From assembly GCF_028728205.1 (NCBI RefSeq), contig NZ_JAQYUU010000005.1:186001-250000 (forward strand): a stretch of 64,000 nt of DNA. The letters run 5' to 3'. The position numbers and the translations under genes were made by a program. Of the stretch, positions 33,346 through 44,300 are shown piece by piece (the stretch's first letter is position 1; every line of letters starts with the position of its first letter). This stretch comes from Clostridium sp. 'White wine YQ' (GTDB taxonomy: Bacteria > Bacillota > Clostridia > Clostridiales > Clostridiaceae). A model generated the notes under the pieces. The model had not been told where the DNA came from and did not search any database. It was given only the letters and a program-made list of their open reading frames with translations.

Positions 33346-34710
33346 TTACATTACCATTTCCATATCTTCATCTGCACAATCTCTATCTTGTCTATCCATT
33401 AATGCGTTAAGCATTAATTCAAGTAGTCTCATAGCACCCTTATAACCTACCATTGGCATATATGAGTGTATATATCTGTCTATAATTGGGAAACCAACTC
33501 TTACAAATGGAATATCCTCAGCTCTCGCTATGTATTTTCCATGGGTTCCCCCTAATAGTAAGTCTACTTTATCATTCTTTAACCATTGATGTAATTCAAA
33601 AAGATCTGCTGCGGCTTTTGCTGTACATCCTTCTACATTGAACTTATCAAATAGTTCTTTAGCCGAAGCCTCAAATGCAGCTCCTGGAGTTCCTGTAATA
33701 ACATATTTAGGAATCATTCCTAGTTCTAATGCGAATATAGTTAATCCTAGTACAGTATCTGGATCTCCGTATATAGCAACCTTCTTTCCATGTAAATAAG
33801 GATGTGAATCTACTATAATATCAACTAATTGACCTCTCTCTTCCTCTAACTCGTATGGCACTTCATTTTTAGAGAATTTTGATAACTCCATAACAAAATC
33901 ATCTGTCCCTTGTATTCCAATAGGTAACATGTACGTTTTATATGGAACACCGCATTTCTTTTCTAGTTGACTTGCTCCTTGCTCTGAAGCAAAATCTCCT
34001 AGAGCTAAAGTTAAATCACTGTCCCCTAGCTTGATTATATCTTCTATCTTAGTTCCACCCTTTGGATACATATCATAGGTCCCTGTCATTGGAGCATCTA
34101 ATACTCCACTTGTATCTGGAAGCATAGTAAATTCTGTTTTTAACAGTTTTAATATTCTCTTCATTTCTCTCATGTCACCAGGATTTGTGAATCCAGGAAT
34201 GATGTTTATCTTTCCATTCGATACTCCTGTTGATACTGAAAGATATTTTATAAATCCAGTAACCATATTTGAAAAACCTGTTACATGTGAACCTACATAA
34301 CTTGGAGTATTTGTATGAACCATGTATTTTCCTTCTGGTACTGTTATTGATTGAAGAATTGAGCCTAAATCATCTCCAATAGTTTCTGACAAACAGGTTG
34401 TATGAACTGCAATTATATCTGGATCATAAATATCAAAAATATTTTTTGCAGCAGTTCTTAAATTACTTCCTCCTCCAAAAACTGAAGCTCCTTCTGTAAA
34501 TGATGAACTTGAGGCTATTGCTGGTTCCTTAAAATGTCTTGTTAAGTACATTCTATGAAAAGAACAGCAACCTTGTGAACCATGACTATGTGGCATACAC
34601 TTATGAACTCCTAAAGCAGCGTACATAGCTCCAACTGGCTGACATGTTTTAGATGGATTAATTCTTAGTGCTTTTCTTTCAGATACTTCTTTTGGTGTTA
34701 AATCTAACAT
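33346..34710 (-). CDS. nifK: Nitrogenase MoFe protein beta chain
   Basis: 454 aa. P-cluster Cys motifs CQPVGAMYAALGVHKCMPHSHGSQGCC and CLSETIGDD are present. The chain lacks the ~50-residue N-terminal extension of Azotobacter NifK, as does C. pasteurianum NifK. Its ATG shares one base with the nifD stop (TAATG), so the two chains are translated together. It forms the alpha2-beta2 dinitrogenase. Confidence 0.96.
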   Translation of the reverse strand: MLDLTPKEVSERKALRINPSKTCQPVGAMYAALGVHKCMPHSHGSQGCCSFHRMYLTRHFKEPAIASSSSFTEGASVFGGGSNLRTAAKNIFDIYDPDIIAVHTTCLSETIGDDLGSILQSITVPEGKYMVHTNTPSYVGSHVTGFSNMVTGFIKYLSVSTGVSNGKINIIPGFTNPGDMREMKRILKLLKTEFTMLPDTSGVLDAPMTGTYDMYPKGGTKIEDIIKLGDSDLTLALGDFASEQGASQLEKKCGVPYKTYMLPIGIQGTDDFVMELSKFSKNEVPYELEEERGQLVDIIVDSHPYLHGKKVAIYGDPDTVLGLTIFALELGMIPKYVITGTPGAAFEASAKELFDKFNVEGCTAKAAADLFELHQWLKNDKVDLLLGGTHGKYIARAEDIPFVRVGFPIIDRYIHSYMPMVGYKGAMRLLELMLNALMDRQDRDCADEDMEMVM

Positions 34711-36293
34711 TACGCCTCACCTCCTACAGTTCCCTCTAAGGTTGGTTCAGTTTTCCATGGAGCTATTGTATAATTCCATGCTGGAGTATATATTCCCATT
34801 GCTATATCCTTTGCAAAATTCACTGCACCCTTGAACCCTGCATATGGTCCACTATAATCATAGGAATGTAGCTGTCTTGATAATATACCACCTTTTTGTG
34901 CTACGAATTTATCTTTGATTCCTGAGAAGAATATATCTGGCTTAAGAAGTTTTAAGAATTCTTCTGTTTCATAATGATTTAAATCATCTACTACAACTGA
35001 ACCCTTATCCATCTCTTTCATCATACCTTCATAGTAGTCTAGTGGAATTTCTTTCTTTAATTCTTCATATTGTTTTTCTGAAAGATATACCTTAAATTTC
35101 TTTTCATCTTTTTCAACCTTCAATTCCTCAATGTTTTTAGAGTCCGCATCAATTTTTATTGATGGAAGTACTTCACGTCCCTCATAATCATCTCTATGAG
35201 CAAACTCATAACCAGCAAGTACAACACTCATTCCCAAATCCTTTAATAACTTTTGGTAATGGTGAGATCTTGAACCTCCTACAAATAGCGCTGCAGTTCT
35301 TCCCATTAATTTTTCTTTATAATAATCCATGTCATCTTTAATATCTTCAATTTCTTCAGCTATAACTTCCTCAGTTCTTTGTATAAGCTCTGGATCTCCA
35401 AAGAATTTAGCCATATCTCTTAAGGATTTTATTGTTGATTTTACGCCTATGAAATTCACCTTTATCCAGCTAGTTCCATACTTTGTCTTAAGCATTTCAC
35501 CAATGTAGTTTATGGATCTATGGCATTGAACCACATTTAAGTCAGCTACATGTGCATTTTTTAGTTCTTCAAAGCTTCCATCTCCAGTCATAACTGATAC
35601 AATATCATAACCTATTTTCTTAAGCACTCTGCTTATTTCCCAACCATCTCCGCCTATATTGTATTCACCTAAAATATTAATTGCATACTTCTTAGGTACA
35701 TAATTACCGGTTCCTATAACATTCTTTATAAGCCCGTTATTTGCAATGTGGTGACCGGCAGATTGTGATACTCCTTTATATCCTTCACAGGAGAAAGCTA
35801 ATACTTTTATTCCATACAACTTCTCTGACTCAGCTGCTACTGCATGGATATCATCTCCTATTAGCCCAACTGGGCAAGTGGAACATATCATAACTGATTT
35901 AGGATTGAATATTTCTACAACTTCCTTAATTGCTTGTCTAAGCTTCTTTTCTCCACCAAATACTATATCACTTTCCTGCATATCAGTTGAGAAGCAATAT
36001 TCTAAGAAGTTTTGAGTATTTTCATCACCCTTACCTTTGTGTCTTCTTGTTCCCCAAGAATAAAACCCACATCCAATAGGTCCATGAGTTATTATCGCTA
36101 CATCCTTAAGCGGACCTAGGACAACCCCTTTACAACCTGCATAACAACACCCTCTATTGGTCATTATTCCTGGAATAGTTCTAGCATTGGCAGTTATTTC
36201 TTGTGTGTCATCTTTTATTTCTATCAAATGTGCTTTTCTATTTTTAAAGACCTTAGCACTATAATCATCCAAAACCTTATCTAACGTACTCAT
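34710..36293 (-). CDS. nifD: Nitrogenase MoFe protein alpha chain
   Basis: 527 aa. P-cluster Cys in CCYAGCKGVVLGPLKD, HGPIGCGFYSWG and CPVGLIGDD; FeMo-co ligands in VVQCHRSINYIGE (Cys) and RQLHSYDYSGPYAG (His). Residues about 380-430 form the charged insertion typical of the clostridial alpha chain (KVEKDEKKFKVYLSEKQYEE). AGGTGA precedes ATG 36293. Confidence 0.97.
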   Translation of the reverse strand: MSTLDKVLDDYSAKVFKNRKAHLIEIKDDTQEITANARTIPGIMTNRGCCYAGCKGVVLGPLKDVAIITHGPIGCGFYSWGTRRHKGKGDENTQNFLEYCFSTDMQESDIVFGGEKKLRQAIKEVVEIFNPKSVMICSTCPVGLIGDDIHAVAAESEKLYGIKVLAFSCEGYKGVSQSAGHHIANNGLIKNVIGTGNYVPKKYAINILGEYNIGGDGWEISRVLKKIGYDIVSVMTGDGSFEELKNAHVADLNVVQCHRSINYIGEMLKTKYGTSWIKVNFIGVKSTIKSLRDMAKFFGDPELIQRTEEVIAEEIEDIKDDMDYYKEKLMGRTAALFVGGSRSHHYQKLLKDLGMSVVLAGYEFAHRDDYEGREVLPSIKIDADSKNIEELKVEKDEKKFKVYLSEKQYEELKKEIPLDYYEGMMKEMDKGSVVVDDLNHYETEEFLKLLKPDIFFSGIKDKFVAQKGGILSRQLHSYDYSGPYAGFKGAVNFAKDIAMGIYTPAWNYTIAPWKTEPTLEGTVGGEA

Positions 36294-36316
36294 GAAATCA
36301 CCTCCAAATATTTTAT

Positions 36317-36700
36317 TTATATAGCTTCATCTCCAGCTTCTTCGTTTCTTATTCTATATGCCTCATTAATTGGTATGATAAATATCTTTCCATCTCCAGG
36401 ATTACCTTGAGAATTTACGTTAATAATTGTATCTACTACTTTTTTTACATCTTCATCCTTAACTATTAGCGTAAATAATCTTTTAGGTATTAACCTTCCA
36501 ACTTCAGATATATTTTCAGCCATTGGAGAAACTGGAACTTCTACTTGCATTAGTAAACTTTCAATTAATGTTATATCAATTGATTTTTTCCCTCTTCCAA
36601 GTACCTTTCTGCAAGTAAAGGAAGGAAATCCAGCTTCTGCAAGAGATTCTTTAGTTTTATTCACTTTGTTTGATCGAATAATTGCCATTACTTCTTTCAT
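36317..36700 (-). CDS. nifI2: PII-like nitrogenase regulator NifI2
   Basis: 127 aa PII fold (MAIIRSNKVNKTKESLAEAGF ... GDGKIFIIPINEAYRIRN). The longer T-loop region (LLMQVEVPVSPMAENISEVGRLIPKRLFT) is characteristic of NifI2. With NifI1 it binds and inhibits dinitrogenase when nitrogen is plentiful, relieved by 2-oxoglutarate, as established in methanogens. It lies between nifI1 and nifD, the standard place. Confidence 0.92.
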   Translation of the reverse strand: MKEVMAIIRSNKVNKTKESLAEAGFPSFTCRKVLGRGKKSIDITLIESLLMQVEVPVSPMAENISEVGRLIPKRLFTLIVKDEDVKKVVDTIINVNSQGNPGDGKIFIIPINEAYRIRNEEAGDEAI

Positions 36701-36716
36701 TTAACATCTCTCCTTT

Positions 36717-37043
36717 TTATAAGCCTTCTTTTCCACTGCTAATTGTAAAAGCAGTCTCTACAGGAGATACAAATATTTTTCCATCTCCAAACGCTCCCTT
36801 TTCTCCAGTTCTAGCATTTTTCATAATTATTTTTATTACGTCATCTTTATCTTCATCTTTTACTACAAGTAAAATCATTTCTTTTGGAAGTTCATCATAA
36901 TAAATATCTCCAACTTTTATCCCCTTTTGTTTTCCTCTTCCGAACACGTCCATCTTAGTAACTTCAGGAAATCCAGCTGATAGAAGTTCTGAAAGGACTA
37001 TCCCTACCCTATCTGGTCTTAAAATAGCACGAACCATTAACAT
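36717..37043 (-). CDS. nifI1: PII-like nitrogenase regulator NifI1
   Basis: 108 aa PII fold (MVRAILRPDRVGIVLSELLSAGFPEVTKMDVFGRGKQKG ... GDGKIFVSPVETAFTI). VGDIYYDELPKEMIL is the NifI1-type T-loop. It acts with NifI2 in post-translational switch-off of nitrogenase. AGGGGGAG precedes the ATG. Confidence 0.92.
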   Translation of the reverse strand: MLMVRAILRPDRVGIVLSELLSAGFPEVTKMDVFGRGKQKGIKVGDIYYDELPKEMILLVVKDEDKDDVIKIIMKNARTGEKGAFGDGKIFVSPVETAFTISSGKEGL

Positions 37044-37132
37044 ATTAAGTACTCCCCCTTATATTTATAATTTGTAAATATTGAATTTTCACCTAGATTC
37101 ATGGTATACTTTTATTGCAAATTTTATTTTGT

Positions 37133-37170
37133 AGATATGCTTTAAAGTTTTCGTAGGCTTTTGCATATCT
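37133..37170 (-). other. Stem-loop just after nifH
   Basis: AGATATGC (37133-37140) and GCATATCT (37163-37170) pair perfectly, with an inner AAAG/CTTT. Leftward no U-tract follows, so it is more likely a 3'-end stabiliser or processing site for nifH mRNA than a full terminator. It would raise NifH over NifDK. Confidence 0.6.
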
Positions 37171-37177
37171 TCTTTTT

Positions 37178-38014
<837 letters not shown>

Positions 38015-38099
38015 TTAAAAATAATATTTATCTATAAACTCTCCCAACTATGTGGAAGAAATTTATATATATTATATTTTTTTCTATAATAGGGTAAAT

Positions 38100-38182
38100 A
38101 AAAAAGAAGTCCTCAATTTAGTAAAATACTAAAATTGTAGACTCCTTTGTCTTTACAAAACAGACTTCCTTGCCCAATTATA
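38100..38182 (-). promoter_or_regulatory. nifH leader with -10 box, tandem repeats and attenuator-like terminator
   Basis: In the gap 38000-38447, read leftward: a TATAAT (38177-38182) with no good -35; then GGCAAGGAAGTCT (38162-38174) and its near-copy GACAAAGGAGTCT (38139-38151); then a strong terminator whose arms are GGAGTCT...(inner 10-bp stem)...GGACTTC followed by TTTTTT (38100-38145). Either repeat can pair with the 3' arm GGACTTC, so alternative folds are possible. The terminator stands 100 bp before nifH, which implies conditional readthrough. The rest of the gap is very AT-rich. Confidence 0.7.
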
Positions 38183-38405
38183 TTTTTAATAATAATTTAT
38201 AGTTTTTAAGCAATTTCTATTAACGATAGTCATATATTTTTGTTTTTTTCTCAAGAATTATTTATATTTTTTATGCTAACACATAATTTTTCCATTTACA
38301 ATAGATATTTTTCTAATTTTTTTATTAGTTTTTTTGTTAAAATTACAAATATAATATTAATGCCAATGTAAACATTTATATAACTTTCATATTTTTTTAT
38401 AAAAT

Positions 38406-38438
38406 AAAAGCTGTCACAAATATTTTGTGACAGCTTTT
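38406..38438. terminator. Terminator of pyk
   Basis: Perfect 15-bp stem AAAAGCTGTCACAAA / TTTGTGACAGCTTTT with a 3-nt loop, directly after the pyk stop. Confidence 0.92.
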
Positions 38439-38447
38439 CTATAACAA

Positions 38448-39866
38448 TTATTCTACAACACTAACTTTTAATAGGTTTGTAGTTCCTATGTTTCCTGCAG
38501 GAACTCCAGCAGCTAACACTACTGTCTCTCCTTTATTAACCATTCCAGCTTGTTCTACTACTTGAACTGATTTATCCATTATATCATCAGTTGAAGTAAG
38601 TTTTTCAGAAACTAATGGATAAACTCCAAAGCTTAACGCTAATTTCTTAGCAACAGTTTCACATGGAGTAACAGCTATTATTGGGCAATCTGGTCTACAT
38701 TGAGAAATTCTTCTTGCAGTAGCTCCTGATTGAGTTGAAGATATTATAGCTGCAGCTTTTAATTCATGAGCAGCGTTACAAGCAGCTCTTGAAATAACTC
38801 CTGCTATAGCTGGAATATGTTTCTTAGCTGTAGATCTAGCCATTTCATAGCTTAATTTCTTTTCAGCTTCTATAGCTATTTTAGCCATAGTTTCTACTGC
38901 TTCTACTGGCCAGCTTCCATTAGCTGATTCTCCAGAAAGCATTATTGCATCTGTTCCATCTAATATAGCATTAGCTACGTCTGAAACTTCCGCTCTTGTT
39001 GGTCTTGGATTTCTTATCATTGAGTCTAACATTTGAGTTGCAGTTATAACTGGTTTGCAAGCAGCATTACATTTTTCTATTATCATTTTTTGAACTGCTG
39101 GTACCTTTTCTATTGGAATTTCAACCCCAAGGTCTCCTCTAGCAACCATTATTCCGTCAGAAACTTCGATGATTGAATCTATATTGTCAACACCTTCTTG
39201 GTTTTCTATCTTTGAATATATTTCTATTTCGTCTCCGCCATTTTCCTTTAATATTTTTCTTATAGCTAAAACATCTTCAGCTTTTCTTATAAAGGAAGCA
39301 GCAATTAGATTTACACCTATTTCACAACCAAATTTTAAATCACTTGCATCTTTTTCTGTCATTGCTGGTAACTTAATTGATACTCCTGGAACATTAACTC
39401 CTTTATGAGTACCTACTAAACCTGTATTTTTAACAACACAATCGATTCTATTGCCTTCTACAGATTTAACTTCTAGTCCAACTAAACCATCATCAATTAA
39501 TATGATGTTTCCTGGTTTAACATCATTTGCTAATCCTTCATAAGTTACAGAACATTTAGTAGTATCACCTACTACATCTCCACCAGCATATATAGCGAAG
39601 TTTGATCCAGCTTGTAATTCAACCTTGCTTGGTTCAAATTTTCCTGTTCTTATTTCTGGTCCTTTAGTATCAAGTAATACAGCAATTTGCTTGTTGTATT
39701 TCTTAGCTAATGCTTTAACCTTGTTGATTCTTCCTGCGTGTTCTTCATGATCACCATGTGAGAAGTTATGTCTTGAAGCATTCATTCCTGCTTCGATAAT
39801 TTTAGAAAGTATTTCGTCACTTTCACTTGCTGGTCCAATTGTACAAATAATTTTCGTTTTTCTCAT
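38448..39866 (-). CDS. pyk: Pyruvate kinase
   Basis: 472 aa, short form without the extra C-terminal PEP-utiliser domain. MRKTKIICTIGPASE, SHGDHEEH, KIENQEGV, MVARGDLGVEIP (active site) and TATQMLDSM are all present. It makes ATP and pyruvate from phosphoenolpyruvate. The start at 39866 has GGAGGA 11 nt upstream; an earlier in-frame codon set is unlikely. It follows pfkA as in many clostridia. Confidence 0.96.
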   Translation of the reverse strand: MRKTKIICTIGPASESDEILSKIIEAGMNASRHNFSHGDHEEHAGRINKVKALAKKYNKQIAVLLDTKGPEIRTGKFEPSKVELQAGSNFAIYAGGDVVGDTTKCSVTYEGLANDVKPGNIILIDDGLVGLEVKSVEGNRIDCVVKNTGLVGTHKGVNVPGVSIKLPAMTEKDASDLKFGCEIGVNLIAASFIRKAEDVLAIRKILKENGGDEIEIYSKIENQEGVDNIDSIIEVSDGIMVARGDLGVEIPIEKVPAVQKMIIEKCNAACKPVITATQMLDSMIRNPRPTRAEVSDVANAILDGTDAIMLSGESANGSWPVEAVETMAKIAIEAEKKLSYEMARSTAKKHIPAIAGVISRAACNAAHELKAAAIISSTQSGATARRISQCRPDCPIIAVTPCETVAKKLALSFGVYPLVSEKLTSTDDIMDKSVQVVEQAGMVNKGETVVLAAGVPAGNIGTTNLLKVSVVE

Positions 39867-39959
39867 AGATAACATTCCTCCGTTTTCTTTTTCCAAAATG
39901 CATTAAATAATAAAAATAAAAAATAAATATTTAAAAAGCTCTAGGCTCTTAAACCAAAA

Positions 39960-40919
39960 TTAATTTGATAGTGCTTCTGATATTTTAAATAATTCGTCAT
40001 CAAATTTTCTTTCCATAGCTAAAGCTTCATCTATATCATCATCGATTACTTGATTGTTTCTTAATCCAATAACTCTTGCTGTTTTTCCTTCTAGTAAAAC
40101 TTCAACAGCTCTATGTCCAAGTCTAGATGCTAGTACTCTATCAAATGCTGTTGGACTTCCACCTCTTTGAATATGTCCTAATATAGTTGCTCTAGTTTCT
40201 ATTCCAGTTATTTCTTCAATGTATTTAGCTAGATCATCTGCTCCGCCAACACCTTCAGCAACTAGAATTAAATTGTGCATTTTTCCATCTTTTTTACCTT
40301 CAAGTATTTGTCTGCATAATTCATCTCTGTCAAAGCCTTTTTCAGGTATTATTATTGATTCTGCTCCACCTGCAACACCAGCGTATAAAGCTAGATCTCC
40401 ACAATTTCTTCCCATAACTTCTACAACTGAAACTCTTTCATGAGAAGTTGAAGTATCTCTTAGTTTGTTTATTGCATCTAAAACTGTATTTAATGCTGTA
40501 TCAAAACCTATAGTGAAATCAGTATAAGCAAGATCGTTATCTATAGTTCCTGGAAGTCCAACTGTTTTAACTCCTAGTTTTGATAAAAGTTTTGCTCCAG
40601 TGAAAGATCCATCTCCACCTATAACAACTAATGCATCTACTCCATAAGTCTTTAGTATTTTAGCTGCTCTTTCTCTAACTTCTTCCTTTTTAAATTCTAA
40701 ACATCTAGCTGTTCTTAAAACTGTTCCACCTCTTTGAATTATATCTGAAACTGAACGTCTATCCATTGGAGTAAGTTCTCCATTAATAAGACCTGCATAT
40801 CCTCTTTGTATTCCTACTACTTCTAGTCCGTTATGTATTGCTGTTCTTGCTACTGCTCTTATTGCTGCATTCATTCCTGGTGCATCTCCACCACTTGTTA
40901 ATATAGCTATTTTCTTCAT
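39960..40919 (-). CDS. pfkA: ATP-dependent 6-phosphofructokinase
   Basis: 319 aa, the standard bacterial length. [27 protein letters not shown] (ATP site), [22 protein letters not shown] (catalytic Asp), and [14 protein letters not shown]. It phosphorylates fructose 6-phosphate. ATG 40919 follows AGGAGG. It forms a pair with pyk, 93 bp apart, so glycolytic flux enzymes are co-expressed. Confidence 0.96.
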   Translation of the reverse strand: MKKIAILTSGGDAPGMNAAIRAVARTAIHNGLEVVGIQRGYAGLINGELTPMDRRSVSDIIQRGGTVLRTARCLEFKKEEVRERAAKILKTYGVDALVVIGGDGSFTGAKLLSKLGVKTVGLPGTIDNDLAYTDFTIGFDTALNTVLDAINKLRDTSTSHERVSVVEVMGRNCGDLALYAGVAGGAESIIIPEKGFDRDELCRQILEGKKDGKMHNLILVAEGVGGADDLAKYIEEITGIETRATILGHIQRGGSPTAFDRVLASRLGHRAVEVLLEGKTARVIGLRNNQVIDDDIDEALAMERKFDDELFKISEALSN

Positions 40920-41282
40920 TTTATTTGCCTCCTTATACTTAAGGGACGCACAAAGTCCCACATATGTTAAATTTTGCCCACCCATTGTACAAAAAAATTA
41001 TTGATCATATTTTTTCCACAATATAATGTCTAATATATAAATTTCTCCAAAATTCCTAAAAAATCTACACATACTGAGTCAAATATATTTTACTTAATGT
41101 TTGAATTATTTTCAAGTTATTTTCATATAATTTAAAATGTTTTAACACAAAAAAATTTTTTCACTAGTTTCATTAACTATATTTTATCCAACCCTATACT
41201 TTATTATGAATAAGTAATATTTAAATAAATTTATTTTAATTCAATAAATGTAATATTATTCTGTCTTGTGTAATCTTTGGTT

Positions 41283-41334
41283 AATAAGATGATAGATGCT
41301 ATATTACTCATATACCATCTATCCTTATCTTATT
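41283..41334 (-). other. Imperfect hairpin at the dnaE stop; pfkA-dnaE gap
   Basis: AATAAGATGATAGATG (41283-41298) pairs with CATCTATC and ATCTTATT (41316-41334) with a 3-base bulge; the dnaE stop codon is inside the stem. No clear U-tract follows. The remainder of the 413-bp gap 40920-41332 is AT-rich; GGGAC/GTCCC (40943-40959) is a small hairpin before pfkA, and I see no other feature. Confidence 0.5.
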
Positions 41335-44300
41335 ATTCAACTAACTTTACATTATCTTCACCAAATTTTTTCCTCAAATATTCAAGTGCTCCTTTTTCTG
41401 TATCAACCCAAAGTTCTCTCGCTAGTCTATAGCTTTGTCTCTCTTTTGCCGCAAATATATAAAGAGGTGTTTCACCTTTAAAATCATTTAATAAAATTTT
41501 TAATATCTTATTAATCTCTCTAGCTTTTTCCATATTTTCAACTTTCAAATAAATCTTATCTGAATTTATTTTTTCTAAAGGTGTTATATCTTCACAGAGT
41601 AACTTAGGAACATCTTCTTCACTAATACTTACCCTTCCTCTTATAACAACTAACGAATCTGTATTTATTAATTTATTTACCTTTTCTAGAGTTTTGGGGA
41701 ATACAATAACCTCCATAATTCCTGTTAAATCCTCTATCTTAACAAATGCCATCATGGTATTATTTCTAGTTACTTTTCTGCTTACTTCACTAATTATTCC
41801 GCCTATTACTACTCTTGTCCCATCTTCTATTCCTCTATTACTTAAGCTTTCCATAACAGGATTTATTTCAGTATCCATGCCTTCTTCTAGTGTCTGATTT
41901 GTAGCTAATATCTTATTTATGGTGGTTGTAGTCTGTTGATTTAGACTTTCCTTATAATCATCTAGTGGATGACCGCTTAAGTATAACCCTGTCATTTCTT
42001 TTTCCATTGCCAATATATGATTCTTCTTAAATTCATTTATTGGAGGATAATTTACTCCTGGACTTTCAATTTTTTCTTCTAACCCAGAAAAAAGATTTAT
42101 TTGCCCATCTATATTTCGCTTTTTATCTCCTGCTATAGAATCCATTACTTTTTCGTATACTGCAAGCAATCTAGATCTATAAACTTTAAATCCGTCTAGA
42201 GCCCCTGCTTTAATCAAACTTTCTACCGCTCTCTTATTTATAGCTGAAAAGTCTTGCTTGCTTATAAAGTCTTGAAGTGATATATAGTTACCTTTTTCTT
42301 TTCTTGATTTTACAATTGATTCAACAACGTTATAGCCTACATTTTTAATAGCAGCTAATCCAAATCTAATTGTATCTCCCTTAACAGTAAATTTCGAAAA
42401 ACTTTCATTTATGTCTGGAGGTAAAACTTCTATTCCAAAGCTTTCAGCAAGGTTTATATATGAGGCAACTTTTTCATTAGCTCCCATTATAGAATTTAGT
42501 GTTGCTGCAATGTATTCTACTGGATAGTATCTCATTAAGTATGCTGTTTGATATCCTACAATGGAATATGCTGCTGAGTGACTCTTATTAAATGCATAAC
42601 TAGCAAAATCCATCATTTGATCAAATATTTTATTTCCTGCTTCTTCAGATATTCCATTTCTTATACATCCAGGAACTTCAACATTTCCATTTTCATCTGT
42701 AATTCCAAATATAAAATTCTTTCTTTCCTGCTCCATAACACTATGTTTTTTCTTTGACATGGCTCTTCTAACCATATCTGCACGTCCTAAAGAGTACCCA
42801 CCGATCTTCCTAACTATCTCCATAACCTGTTCTTGATATATCATTACACCATAGGTTACATCAAGTATACTCTCTAACTCAGGTGTTATATAGCTTACTT
42901 TATCTGAATGTTTCTTATTTTCAATATATCTAGGTATTTGAGCCATTGGGCCTGGTCTATAAAGAGCATTTCCCGCTATAATATCTTCCACTGAATCTGG
43001 TTTTAATTCTTTTAGAAAGCTTATCATTCCTGGAGATTCAAATTGGAATACACCTACGGTTTTACCTTCTCCAAACATCTTAAAAACTTCTTTATCTTCC
43101 AAGTCTATCTTATCTACATCAATATCTACGCCTCTATTTTCCTTAATCATCTTAATAGCATCGTTCATTACAGTTAAAGTTCTAAGTCCTAAGAAGTCCA
43201 TCTTAAGTAGTCCAAGTTCCTCTAAGGTATTCATATCAAACTGAGCTACTATATTATCTTCATTTTTCTGTAATGGAACATACTCCACTAGTGGTTTAGA
43301 TGCGATAACAACTCCTGCTGCATGAGTAGATGAGTGCCTTGGTAATCCTTCTAAGTCTTTACTTACATCAATAAGATTTTTAACTCTCTCATCACTTTCA
43401 TATAATGCTTTTAATTCAGGATTTAAATCAAGTGCTTTTTCTATCGTAATTCCTAGCATTGTTGGAATCATCTTAGCTATCTTATCTACCTCTGCATAAC
43501 TATAGTTCATAGCTCTTCCCACATCTCTTATGCAGGCTTTTGCAGCCATTGTTCCAAAGGTAATTATTTGTGATACATTTTTTTCTCCATACTTTTCTAC
43601 TACATAGTCAATTACTTCCTGTCTTCTTTCGTAGCAGAAATCAGAGTCAATATCAGGCATACTTACTCTCTCAGGATTAAGAAATCTTTCAAAGATCAAT
43701 CCATACTTTATTGGGTCAATCTTTGTAATTCCTAAGGTATATGCAACTATAGAACCAGCTGCTGACCCTCTACCTGGTCCTGTTGGAATACCATGTTCAT
43801 TTGAAAATCTAATAAAATCCCAAACTATAAGAAAATAATCTACGTATCCCATTTGATTTATTACTTGAAGTTCATAATCTAATCTATCCACTAATTCTTT
43901 AGCCTTAGAATGGCTTTCTGAATAGACTTTTAAACCCTGATAATTATATGTTTCTATATATTCCTTGAATTCATCATATCTTTCAAGAAGTCCTTTAAAG
44001 CAAACATCTCTTAAATATTCGAAAGCATCCTGTCCTTCTTCTAATGGAAACTTAGGGAGCTTTGAATTATGAAATTCATAGTTAAAATTACACTCATCAG
44101 CTATCTTAAGTGTATTTTCTAATGCTTCCGGAACATATGAGAACATATCCCACATTTCTTCAGGAGATTTCAAATAAAATTGGTCTGAAGCATATCTCAT
44201 TCTGTTTTCATCATCAACTGTTTTCCCAGTTTGTATGCATAAAAGTATATCATGGGATTTTGAGTCTTTTTGTTCTATATAGTGCACATCATTTGTCGCA

